The position numbers and the translations under genes are program-made. Source: PALG01 sp964495885 (GTDB lineage: Bacteria > Bacteroidota > Bacteroidia > Flavobacteriales > Flavobacteriaceae). From it: DNA of 64,000 nt. The stretch lies in contig CAZBWO010000013.1 of the NCBI GenBank assembly GCA_964495885.1, positions 1 through 64,000 of the forward strand, written 5' to 3'. Below, one piece after another: positions 29,301-37,864 of this stretch. Each line of letters opens with the position of its first letter. Positions within the stretch are counted from its first letter, which is position 1. The notes under the pieces were generated by a model. That model worked only from the letters and a program-made list of their open reading frames with translations, was not told the DNA's origin and did no database searches.

Positions 29301-30685
29301 GCTTTCCCTTCAATCAGTTTCGGCTGGAATGCCTGAATTCCCAATCGGTGCAATGTGGGGGCCCGGTTTAGTAACACAGGGTGCCCTTTCAAAACATTTT
29401 CAAGGATATCCCACACCACGGGTTCTTTTTTATCAATAATCTTTTTGGCAGATTTTACCGTTTTTACAATCCCTCTTTCAATAAGTTTTCTAATGATAAA
29501 AGGCTTGTACAATTCTGCAGCCATATCCTTTGGAAGACCACATTCATATAATTTCAATTCAGGTCCAACAACAATTACCGAACGAGCAGAATAATCTACC
29601 CTTTTACCCAAAAGGTTTTGTCTGAAACGCCCTTGCTTTCCTTTTAAGGAATCTGAAAGGGATTTCAACGGACGGTTACTATCTGTCTTTACTGCGGAAG
29701 ATTTACGGGTGTTGTCAAACAATGAATCTACCGATTCCTGAAGCATCCTTTTTTCGTTTCGAAGGATTACTTCTGGAGCTTTGATTTCCATCAAACGCTT
29801 CAAACGGTTGTTTCTAATGATAACCCTTCGGTACAGGTCATTCAAATCTGAAGTTGCAAAACGACCTCCATCCAATGGTACCAACGGACGTAATTCTGGT
29901 GGAATTACAGGTACCACTTTCATGATCATCCATTCGGGTTTGTTTTCCCTATTTTGCGCCGCTTCACGGAATGCCTCTACTACTTGAAGCCTCTTAAGAG
30001 CTTCTGTTTTACGCTGTTTGGAAGTTTCGTTGTTTGCTTTGTGACGTAACTCGAAAGACAATTCATTCAAATTAATACGTTGCAGCAATTCAATAAGACA
30101 CTCGGCTCCCATTTTAGCGATAAACTTGTTAGGATCGCTATCGTCTAGGTACATATTTTCCTGCGGAAGGGACTCCATGATATTCAAGTACTCTTCTTCG
30201 GTAAGGAAATCCATTTTTTGAATAGGTTCTCCTTCTTCGTTCTTTGCAATACCTGGTTGGATGACCACATATCTTTCATAGTAAATGATCATATCCAATT
30301 TCTTGGAAGGTAAGCCTAACAAATATCCAATTTTATTAGGTAACGAACGGAAATACCAAATGTGTGCAACAGGTACCACCAAGTTAATATGACCCACACG
30401 GTCCCTACGCACTTTCTTTTCGGTTACCTCTACTCCACATCGGTCACAAACGATACCCTTATAACGAATACGCTTATATTTACCACAGGCACATTCATAA
30501 TCCTTTACAGGACCAAAAATACGCTCACAGAAAAGACCGTCACGCTCGGGCTTGTGCGTACGGTAATTAATGGTTTCAGGCTTTAGAACCTCTCCCCTTG
30601 ACTCTGCAAGGATGGCTTCTGGAGAAGCCAAACCAATAGAAATCTTGTTGAATTTCTGTACTGTGTTTTCTTTATTTCTTGCCAT
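26387..30685 (-). CDS. rpoC: DNA-directed RNA polymerase subunit beta'
   Basis: A 1,432-residue beta' subunit. The N-terminal zinc ribbon uses C65, C67, C80 and C83; the catalytic magnesium loop NADFDGDQ is near residue 470; the second zinc site (SEDCGT, then [15 protein letters not shown]) is in the C-terminal half; the trigger-loop region includes [21 protein letters not shown]. Length is usual for Bacteroidota, with the lineage insert after the second zinc site ([15 protein letters not shown]..). It is last of rplK-rplA-rplJ-rplL-rpoB-rpoC, 83 nt after rpoB, and ends at a strong terminator. Confidence 0.99.
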   Translation of the reverse strand: [1432 protein letters not shown]

Positions 30686-30768
30686 AATGCTGAAAAATAT
30701 TCTTTTGTTTTAAAAATCGGAATCCACTTAAAGATTCCAGTGAATAGCTTGATAATTTAACAATCGTA

Positions 30769-33700
30769 CTATTCTTCTAATCTGATATCAAGACCCAGTC
30801 CTTTCAACTCATGCATCAATACATTAAAGGATTCTGGAAGTCCAGGCTCTGGCATTGCCTCTCCTTTTACGATAGACTCGTATGTTTTGGCTCTTCCTAC
30901 GACATCATCAGATTTTACCGTCAAGATTTCACGCAGTGTACTGGATGCACCATAGGCTTCCAGTGCCCATACCTCCATCTCACCAAATCGCTGACCACCA
31001 AACTGGGCTTTACCACCCAATGGCTGTTGTGTAATAAGTGAGTAAGGACCAATAGAACGGGCGTGCATTTTATCATCAACCATGTGACCTAATTTCAACA
31101 TGTAAATCACACCTACTGTTGCAGCTTGATCAAAACGCTCTCCAGTTCCACCATCATATAGGTACGTATGTCCAAACTGTGGAATACCTGCTTTTTCGGT
31201 CAACTCATCAATTTGCTGAATGGTTGCCCCATCAAAAATTGGCGTAGCATATTTCTGACCCAGCTTCTGTCCGGCCCATCCCAATACGGTTTCGTATATC
31301 TGTCCGATATTCATACGGGAAGGTACCCCAAGAGGGTTCAATACAATATCTACAGGAGTTCCATCCTCCAAGAAAGGCATATCTTCTTCACGAACTATTC
31401 TGGCAACAATACCTTTGTTTCCGTGACGTCCTGCCATCTTATCCCCTACTTTCAGTTTACGTTTTTTGGCGATGTAAACCTTAGCAAGTTTTAAAATTCC
31501 GGAAGGTAACTCATCTCCTACAGAAATTGTAAATTTCTCACGACGAAGATTTCCTTGTAAGTCATTTTCCTTAATTCGGTAGTTGTGCATCAAATCACGA
31601 ACCAATTCATTGGTTTCGTCATCTGTGGTCCAAGTACCACCGACTAAGTGTGTATAATCATCTACCCCATTCAACATTTTAAGGGTATATTTCTTTCCTT
31701 TTGGAAAGACTACTTCCCCTAAATCATTGGTAACACCTTGGGCGGTTTTTCCACCAACAATAGCGAAAAGCTTCTCTACAAGGATATCTTTCAATTCTTG
31801 GAATTTACTTTCGTATTTCAATTCCAATTCTGCGATATCTTCTTTATCCTTCGCACGTTTACGTTTGTCCTTAATGGCTCGGGCAAAGAGCTTTTTGTCA
31901 ATGACCACACCACGTAATGATGGCGAAGCTTTCAATGAAGCATCTTTCACATCACCCGCTTTATCTCCAAAAATAGCACGAAGTAATTTTTCTTCAGGAG
32001 TAGGATCACTTTCTCCTTTTGGCGTAATTTTTCCGATAAGGATATCACCTGGCTTCACTTCTGCACCAACGCGAATCATTCCGTGTTCATCCAGTTCTTT
32101 GGTAGCTTCTTCGGAAACGTTTGGAATATCATTAGTTAACTCTTCGTTCCCCAATTTGGTATCCCGAACATCCAAGGAATATTCATCAATATGAATAGAG
32201 GTGAAGATATCTTCACGCACTACTTTTTCTGAAATTACAATCGCATCCTCAAAGTTATATCCTTTCCAAGGCATGAAGGCTACCTTCATGTTCCTTCCCA
32301 ATGCCAATTCACCACTTTCGGTAGCATATCCTTGACAAAGCACCTGTCCTTTTTTCACTCGATCGCCTTTACGCACGATAGGTTTCAGGTTAATACAAGT
32401 ACTCTGGTTGGTTTTTCTGAACTTGATAAGATTGTAGGTTTTGGAATCACCATCAAAACTTACCATACGATCTTCTTCAGTACGGTCATATTTAATGATG
32501 ATCTTTTCAGCATCTACATATTCTACCACACCGTCACCTTCGGCATTAATCAACACCCTGGAATCTGAAGCTACTTGTCGTTCCAATCCGGTTCCAACAA
32601 TAGGTGAGTCTGCACGCAATAATGGTACGGCCTGACGCATCATGTTAGAGCCCATCAAGGCACGGTTTGCATCATCGTGCTCCAGGAAAGGAATCAACGA
32701 AGCCGAAATGGAAGCAATTTGGTTAGGTGCTACGTCTGCATAGTTCACTTGACCGGGATCCACTACTGGGAAATCCCCTTCCATTCTAGCAATAATCTTA
32801 TCAGAATCAATCGTACCATCATCCTTTAGCGGGATGTTTGCTTGGGCGATTAATTTTTCTTCTTCTTCTTCAGCGGAAAGGTAAATGGGTTCATTTTTGA
32901 TATCCAATTTACCATTTTCTACTTTTCGGTAAGGCGTTTCAATAAACCCTAGGTTATTTACTTTCGCAAATACTGAAAGTGAAGAAATCAAACCAATATT
33001 TGGTCCTTCAGGAGTTTCAATAGGGCAAAGTCTTCCGTAGTGCGTATAGTGAACGTCACGTACTTCGAAGCCTGCTCTTTCACGTGAAAGTCCGCCAGGC
33101 CCCAATGCAGAAAGCCTACGTTTATGCGTAATCTCTGCCAACGGGTTGGTCTGGTCCATAAACTGAGACAACTGGTTGGTCCCAAAGAAAGAGTTAATAA
33201 CGGAAGAGAGTGTTTTCGCATTGATCAAGTCAATAGGGGTAAACACTTCATTATCCCGAACATTCATACGTTCACGGATGGTTCTGGCCATACGGGCCAG
33301 TCCAACTCCGAACTGTTGGGAAAGTTGTTCACCAACTGTACGAACCCTACGGTTGCTCAAGTGATCAATATCATCAATCTCTGCTTTAGAGTTGATCAAT
33401 TCAATCAAGTATTTTACAATGGTAATGATATCTTCTTTGGTAAGCACTTGCTTTTCCATTTCAATATCAAGACCTAATTTTTTGTTCATTCTGTAACGAC
33501 CTACCTCACCAAGATTATACCGTTGATCACTAAAGAACAACTTGTTGATGATTCCACGCGCGGTTTCTTCATCTGGCGGTTCAGCGTTACGTAATTGTCT
33601 GTAGATATGTTCAACCGCTTCCTTTTCAGAGTTGGTAGGGTCTTTTTGAAGCGTATTGTGGATAATTGCATAATCTGCTTGTTGATTATCCTCTTTGTGC

Positions 33701-34581
33701 AAAAGAATAGTCTTTGAACCAGAATCTACAATTTCATCTATGTGCTCTTTTTCAAGAACAGTGTCTCTATCAAGAATGATTTCGTTTCGTTCAATAGAAA
33801 CTACTTCTCCAGTATCTTCATCTACAAAATCCTCATGCCATGTTTTAAGAACACGGGCAGCCAGTTTTCGGCCTAGGTATTTTTTCAATCCAGTTTTAGA
33901 TGCTTTGATTTCTTCAGCAAGGTCAAAGATTTCAAGAATATCCTTATCTCTTTCAAAACCAATCGCTCTAAAAAGTGTGGTAACCGGTAATTTTTTCTTT
34001 CTATCGATGTACGCATACATCACACTGTTGATGTCTGTAGCAAATTCAATCCAGGAACCTTTGAAAGGAATAACCCTTGCGGAATAAAGCTTGGTTCCAT
34101 TGGCATGGAAAGACTGCCCGAAGAATACACCTGGTGAACGGTGTAACTGTGAAACAACTACACGTTCTGCACCATTGATTACAAATGTTCCACTTGGGGT
34201 CATGTAAGGAATTACCCCAAGATATACATCCTGAACAATGGTTTCGAAGTCTTCATGTTCTTCATCTGTGCAATACAATTTAAGTCTTGCCTTTAAAGGA
34301 ACACTATAGGTAAGTCCGCGCTCAATACACTCTTGAATGGAGTAACGTGGTGGATCCACGAAGTAATCTAAGAATTCTAGTACGAACTGGTTACGGGTAT
34401 CGGTAATGGGGAAGTTTTCCATGAACGTCTTATAAAGACCTTCATCGGCTCTTTCTTCTGATTTGGTTTCCAGCTGGAAAAAATCCTTAAAGGATTTGAT
34501 TTGGATGTCCAAGAAGTCGGGGTAATCCGGCTTGTTTTGTACAGAGGAAAAATTCAATCTTTCAGTTAACGTTGCTGACAT
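30769..34581 (-). CDS. rpoB: DNA-directed RNA polymerase subunit beta
   Basis: A 1,270-residue beta subunit of RNA polymerase. The rifampicin-pocket region reads NQLSQFMDQTNPLAEITHKRRLSALGPGG; the residues equivalent to E. coli D516, H526 and S531 are the sensitive wild-type ones, so no classical rifampicin-resistance change is present. C-terminal conserved blocks GRHGNKGIV, GGKAQFGGQRFGEMEVWALEAYGA are intact. It follows rplL by 134 nt, an interval that holds a long hairpin. Confidence 0.99.
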   Translation of the reverse strand: MSATLTERLNFSSVQNKPDYPDFLDIQIKSFKDFFQLETKSEERADEGLYKTFMENFPITDTRNQFVLEFLDYFVDPPRYSIQECIERGLTYSVPLKARLKLYCTDEEHEDFETIVQDVYLGVIPYMTPSGTFVINGAERVVVSQLHRSPGVFFGQSFHANGTKLYSARVIPFKGSWIEFATDINSVMYAYIDRKKKLPVTTLFRAIGFERDKDILEIFDLAEEIKASKTGLKKYLGRKLAARVLKTWHEDFVDEDTGEVVSIERNEIILDRDTVLEKEHIDEIVDSGSKTILLHKEDNQQADYAIIHNTLQKDPTNSEKEAVEHIYRQLRNAEPPDEETARGIINKLFFSDQRYNLGEVGRYRMNKKLGLDIEMEKQVLTKEDIITIVKYLIELINSKAEIDDIDHLSNRRVRTVGEQLSQQFGVGLARMARTIRERMNVRDNEVFTPIDLINAKTLSSVINSFFGTNQLSQFMDQTNPLAEITHKRRLSALGPGGLSRERAGFEVRDVHYTHYGRLCPIETPEGPNIGLISSLSVFAKVNNLGFIETPYRKVENGKLDIKNEPIYLSAEEEEEKLIAQANIPLKDDGTIDSDKIIARMEGDFPVVDPGQVNYADVAPNQIASISASLIPFLEHDDANRALMGSNMMRQAVPLLRADSPIVGTGLERQVASDSRVLINAEGDGVVEYVDAEKIIIKYDRTEEDRMVSFDGDSKTYNLIKFRKTNQSTCINLKPIVRKGDRVKKGQVLCQGYATESGELALGRNMKVAFMPWKGYNFEDAIVISEKVVREDIFTSIHIDEYSLDVRDTKLGNEELTNDIPNVSEEATKELDEHGMIRVGAEVKPGDILIGKITPKGESDPTPEEKLLRAIFGDKAGDVKDASLKASPSLRGVVIDKKLFARAIKDKRKRAKDKEDIAELELKYESKFQELKDILVEKLFAIVGGKTAQGVTNDLGEVVFPKGKKYTLKMLNGVDDYTHLVGGTWTTDDETNELVRDLMHNYRIKENDLQGNLRREKFTISVGDELPSGILKLAKVYIAKKRKLKVGDKMAGRHGNKGIVARIVREEDMPFLEDGTPVDIVLNPLGVPSRMNIGQIYETVLGWAGQKLGQKYATPIFDGATIQQIDELTEKAGIPQFGHTYLYDGGTGERFDQAATVGVIYMLKLGHMVDDKMHARSIGPYSLITQQPLGGKAQFGGQRFGEMEVWALEAYGASSTLREILTVKSDDVVGRAKTYESIVKGEAMPEPGLPESFNVLMHELKGLGLDIRLEE

Positions 34582-34655
34582 CTACGGATGAATTTTAATT
34601 AAAAAAACAGTGGTCTTGCGTATGTTGAAAAACAAAAACCTTATATACGCAAAAT

Positions 34656-34693
34656 GGTTTAGGTCTTAACCGCTTTTGGTAAAGACCTAAACC
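34656..34693 (-). promoter_or_regulatory. Long hairpin in the rplL-rpoB intergenic region
   Basis: A 12-bp perfect stem (34656-34667 with 34682-34693) with a 14-nt loop, lying 22 nt beyond the rplL stop. There is no proper U-tract on the minus strand, so it is more likely a processing or partial attenuation site than a full terminator. In E. coli the same interval carries an attenuator and an RNase III site. Confidence 0.6.
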
Positions 34694-34715
34694 TTAAGGT
34701 TTGAGAGCGAGGCGC

Positions 34716-35093
34716 TTATTTAAGCTCAACCTCAGCTCCAGCTTCTTCTAACTGAGCTTTAAGTGCTTCAGCTTCGTCTTTTGCAACACCTTCCTTGATT
34801 GGAGATGGAGCGTTATCAACTAATTCCTTAGCGTCTTTAAGACCAGCACCAGTTAATTCTTTTACTAGCTTCACAACAGCTAATTTAGAAGCACCAGCGG
34901 CTTTAAGGATTACGTCGAATTCAGACTTTTCTTCGGCGGCATCACCACCAGCAGCAGCACCACCAGCAGCAACTGCAACTGCAGCAGCAGCAGGTTCGAT
35001 ACCATATTCTTCTTTAAGAATGTCGGCTAACTCATTAACTTCTTTTACGGTTAGGTTAACCAATTGTTCTGCAAAATCTTTTAAATCTGCCAT
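34716..35093 (-). CDS. rplL: Large ribosomal subunit protein bL12 (L7/L12)
   Basis: A 125-residue stalk protein that recruits translation GTPases. It has the N-terminal dimerisation helices, an Ala/Gly-rich hinge (about 36-52, AAAAVAVAAGGAAAGG), and the conserved C-terminal GTPase-binding domain with KLAVVKLVKELTGAGLKDAKELVD. It is 58 nt downstream of rplJ, whose product binds it. High expression relative to rpoB fits the hairpin found between the two. Confidence 0.98.
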   Translation of the reverse strand: MADLKDFAEQLVNLTVKEVNELADILKEEYGIEPAAAAVAVAAGGAAAGGDAAEEKSEFDVILKAAGASKLAVVKLVKELTGAGLKDAKELVDNAPSPIKEGVAKDEAEALKAQLEEAGAEVELK

Positions 35094-35151
35094 TTTCTAT
35101 CGTTTTAATTGTAATTTTTAATATATGTTATAATTAGTGCTAATGTTTGGG

Positions 35152-35673
35152 TTACCCTTCCCTTTCGGAAAGAGTTTTAACAATTCCGGCCAGTTTACCA
35201 CCTCCACTCTTAAGAGCAGAAATAACATTCTTGGCAGGAGATTGAAGCAATCCGATGATGTCCCCAATAACCTCTTCCTTAGATTTAATCTCAACGAGTT
35301 TATCAAGTTGTTCATCACCAACAAAAATTGCTTCTTCGATAAAAGCCCCTTTCAATAAAGGTCTATCAGATTTTTTTCTGAATTCCTTTATTACCTTTGC
35401 TGGCGCATTACCAGTTTCGGAAACCATCAAGGAAGTATTTCCTTTCAAAATATTGGCTAACTCACCAAAATCTTTTTCAGAACTTTCCATGGCCTTTGCA
35501 AGCAAAGTGTTCTTTACAACATTCAATTTTACGCCAGCTTTGAAACAAGCACGTCGTAAATTAGAAGTTGCAGTTGCATCCAATCCCGAAATATCTGCCA
35601 AATAAATATTGGCATTATCGGCAAGCTGGGCAGTCAACTGTTCAATTACTACGGATTTTTCTTCTCTAGTCAT
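35152..35673 (-). CDS. rplJ: Large ribosomal subunit protein uL10
   Basis: A 173-residue protein that forms the base of the ribosomal stalk and binds L12 dimers through its C-terminal helix. N-terminal MTREEKSVVIEQLTAQLA and VVKNTLLAKAM are the rRNA-binding hallmarks. The start is 14 nt after the rplA stop. In many bacteria the L10-L12 complex represses its own mRNA leader; the 14-nt gap leaves little room for a separate leader here, so any such site would be inside rplA. Confidence 0.98.
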   Translation of the reverse strand: MTREEKSVVIEQLTAQLADNANIYLADISGLDATATSNLRRACFKAGVKLNVVKNTLLAKAMESSEKDFGELANILKGNTSLMVSETGNAPAKVIKEFRKKSDRPLLKGAFIEEAIFVGDEQLDKLVEIKSKEEVIGDIIGLLQSPAKNVISALKSGGGKLAGIVKTLSEREG

Positions 35674-35687
35674 ATCTTACAATTTTA

Positions 35688-36383
35688 CTACTCAGCGTAT
35701 CGTTTAGAGTCTATCTCAATGCCAGGACTCATCGTACTGGACATGTAAATACTTTTGATATAAACTCCTTTTGCAGCTTGAGGCTTCAATTTTACAAGGG
35801 TTGTTAATAATTCTTTCGCGTTTCCGGCGATTTTCTCAGCATCAAAAGATGACTTTGCAATCGCAGCATGAACGATTCCGGTTTTATCAACTTTAAAATC
35901 GATTTTACCAGCTTTCACATCAGAAACCGCTTTAGCGACATCCATTGTTACCGTCCCGGTTTTAGGGTTAGGCATTAATCCGCGAGGTCCTAAAACACGA
36001 CCAAGGGGTCCTAATTTACCCATAACACTAGGCATGGTAACGATAACGTCAACATCGGTCCAACCTCCTTTAATTTTATCGAGGTATTCATCTAAACCAA
36101 CATAATCTGCGCCTGCTTCTTTCGCTTCAGCTTCCTTATCTGGAGTTACCAAAGCCAATACTTTTACGTCTTTACCAGTTCCATGCGGAAGGGTCACAAC
36201 ACCTCTTACCATTTGATTGGCTTTACGAGGGTCTACATTAAGACGTACAGCAAGGTCTACAGTCGCATCAAAATTTGCGTTGGTGATCTCTTTTACCAAA
36301 GCAGAAGCTTCCGCTACCGAATAGGCTTTATTAGGCTCTATTTTTGCTTTGGCTTCTTTTTGCTTTTTAGTTAATCTTGCCAT
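35688..36383 (-). CDS. rplA: Large ribosomal subunit protein uL1
   Basis: A 231-residue protein of the mobile L1 stalk that helps release deacylated tRNA. Conserved blocks VRLNVDPRKANQMVRG, LGPRGLMPNPKTGTV and KGVYIKSIYMSSTMSPG are present and length is usual. It follows rplK by 21 nt. In E. coli L1 represses the rplK-rplA message; I did not find a clear mimic of the 23S binding site in the 73-nt nusG-rplK gap. Confidence 0.98.
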   Translation of the reverse strand: MARLTKKQKEAKAKIEPNKAYSVAEASALVKEITNANFDATVDLAVRLNVDPRKANQMVRGVVTLPHGTGKDVKVLALVTPDKEAEAKEAGADYVGLDEYLDKIKGGWTDVDVIVTMPSVMGKLGPLGRVLGPRGLMPNPKTGTVTMDVAKAVSDVKAGKIDFKVDKTGIVHAAIAKSSFDAEKIAGNAKELLTTLVKLKPQAAKGVYIKSIYMSSTMSPGIEIDSKRYAE

Positions 36384-36404
36384 TTTACAGATTCTTTTTC
36401 TTGA

Positions 36405-36842
36405 TTAAAAAGGTGCGGCACCTTTAACTTTAACTCCCATTGATCGCGCTGTACCAGCTACCATTTTCATAGCAGACTCAACGGTAAACGCGTTTAAATC
36501 TGGCATCTTATCTTCGGCGATAGCCTTCACTTGATCCCAGGTAATGGTTGCTACTTTTTTCACATGGGGTTCTCCAGAACCTTTTTTAACTTTAGCAGCT
36601 TCAAGGATTTGAACAGCAGCGGGCGGTGTTTTTACAACAAAGTCAAAAGACTTGTCTTTATACACCGTAATTACTACTGGCAATACCTTTCCTTGCTTGT
36701 CTTGTGTTCTGGCATTAAACTGCTTACAGAACTCCATGATGTTCACACCGGCAGCACCTAGAGCAGGTCCAACTGGTGGAGACGGGTTTGCCGCTCCTCC
36801 GCGAACTTGCAATTTTACTACTTTACCTACTTCTTTTGCCAT
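36405..36842 (-). CDS. rplK: Large ribosomal subunit protein uL11
   Basis: A 145-residue protein binding the GTPase-associated centre of 23S rRNA; it is the anchor for stringent-response sensing by RelA-type enzymes. The thiostrepton-region prolines GGAANPSPPVGPALG and C-terminal GTARSMGV(K)VKG are intact. It lies 73 nt downstream of nusG and starts the rplK-rplA-rplJ-rplL block. Confidence 0.99.
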   Translation of the reverse strand: MAKEVGKVVKLQVRGGAANPSPPVGPALGAAGVNIMEFCKQFNARTQDKQGKVLPVVITVYKDKSFDFVVKTPPAAVQILEAAKVKKGSGEPHVKKVATITWDQVKAIAEDKMPDLNAFTVESAMKMVAGTARSMGVKVKGAAPF

Positions 36843-36915
36843 TTTTTAAAATTTAAAAAGCGGTTTTTCTATCGTGGAAGCTTCAAAAAAAACCTATTTA
36901 TATAGCGTGTAACAC

Positions 36916-37470
36916 TTAAACTTTCTCTACCTGCATGTAGCTGAGTTCCAGTGGTGTTTTTCTTCCGAAAATTTTCACCATCACTTCCAGCTTACGTTTT
37001 TCTTCATTAATCTTTTCTACCGTACCATTGAACCCATTAAAAGGCCCATCAATTACTTTCACTGTCTCCCCTACTATGTATGGGATATTTATATTGTCGT
37101 CCTGAACAGCTAGTTCATCTACTTTCCCTAACATTCTATTGACTTCGGAAGTTCGAAGCGGAACAGGATCCCCTCCCTTTGTTTCTCCCAAAAATCCAAT
37201 AACTCCATTAATAGACTTAATGATATGTGGAATTTCACCGGCAAGACTTGCTTGAATCATAATATACCCCGGAAAATAAACACGTTCTTTGTTGATTTTC
37301 TTTCCGTTTCTAATTTGCACCACCTTTTCGGTAGGCACCAACACTTGCTCAATATAATCTTCTAGGTTCAAACGGGTAATTTCAGACTCGATATAAGACT
37401 TAATCTTATTCTCTTGTCCGCTCACCGAACGAACCACATACCACTTTTTTGTACTTTTAGTTTCAGCCAT
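36916..37470 (-). CDS. nusG: Transcription termination/antitermination factor NusG
   Basis: A 184-residue NusG. The N-terminal NGN domain starts KKWYVVRSVSGQENKIKSYIE and includes the VYFPGYIMIQ strand; the KOW domain near the C-terminus reads VGETVKVIDGPFNGFNGTVEKI. It binds RNA polymerase and couples it to the ribosome or Rho. It is 27 nt downstream of secE, the nearly universal secE-nusG pair. Confidence 0.98.
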   Translation of the reverse strand: MAETKSTKKWYVVRSVSGQENKIKSYIESEITRLNLEDYIEQVLVPTEKVVQIRNGKKINKERVYFPGYIMIQASLAGEIPHIIKSINGVIGFLGETKGGDPVPLRTSEVNRMLGKVDELAVQDDNINIPYIVGETVKVIDGPFNGFNGTVEKINEEKRKLEVMVKIFGRKTPLELSYMQVEKV

Positions 37471-37497
37471 CCCTATTTGCCTTCTTATCTCCTTTTG

Positions 37498-37686
37498 TTA
37501 GGACTTAATCCATTCAAAATATTGTCCAACTACTTTGCTGAATACCGTATCTACTCCCCAAATGGCCAAAGCTAGAACCACAGAAAACACGGCAACAACT
37601 ACCGTTAGTTTTTGCGCCTCGGACCATGAGGTCCAAGTCACGTGATTTTTTAATTCGTTGTACGATTCTTTGATATAGTTAATCAT
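37498..37686 (-). CDS. secE: Preprotein translocase subunit SecE
   Basis: A 62-residue single-span SecE. The family amphipathic helix YIKESYNELKNHVTWTSWSEA precedes one transmembrane segment (about 28-48). The open frame continues upstream to 37836, but that part is translated across the tRNA-Trp gene and is not protein-coding; the ATG at 37686 gives the expected length for Bacteroidota. It partners SecY and SecG for Sec export, including the signal-peptide proteins in this window. Confidence 0.96.
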   Translation of the reverse strand: MINYIKESYNELKNHVTWTSWSEAQKLTVVVAVFSVVLALAIWGVDTVFSKVVGQYFEWIKS

Positions 37687-37729
37687 AGTATCAAATTTTT
37701 TTGCCCAGCTAGGGTTATTATGTCTAGAG

Positions 37730-37802
37730 CACGGGTTGAGAGACTCGAACTCCCGACACCTGGTTTTGGAGACCAGTGCTCTACCAACTGAGCTAAACCC
37801 GT
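37730..37802 (-). tRNA. tRNA-Trp (anticodon CCA)
   Basis: A 73-nt cloverleaf with acceptor ACGGGTT pairing with AACCCGT, D-loop AGCTCAGTTGGTAGAGC, anticodon loop TCCAAAA region with CCA, T-arm GTTCGAGTC and discriminator G. The 3' CCA is not encoded. It lies between tuf and secE. Confidence 0.96.
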
Positions 37803-37805
37803 AAG

Positions 37806-37848
37806 AAAAGTCAAGGCGTCTACCTATGGCAGACACCTTATGACTTTT
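37806..37848 (-). terminator. Hairpin after tuf
   Basis: A long imperfect stem (37806-37821 with 37831-37848, one 2-nt bulge and a G-U pair) begins 17 nt after the tuf stop. On the minus strand it ends in CTTTTCTT, a weak U-tract, just before tRNA-Trp. Partial termination or processing between tuf and tRNA-Trp is likely. Confidence 0.5.
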
Positions 37849-37864
37849 TATTTTGAGACGTTAA

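Noticed and set aside
32988..33221. Frames within rpoB and rpoC on both strands
   Set aside because: Shadows of long conserved genes; none has independent signals.
37687..37836. N-terminal extension of secE
   Set aside because: It would be translated across the complete tRNA-Trp gene; the ATG at 37686 gives a normal 62-residue SecE.
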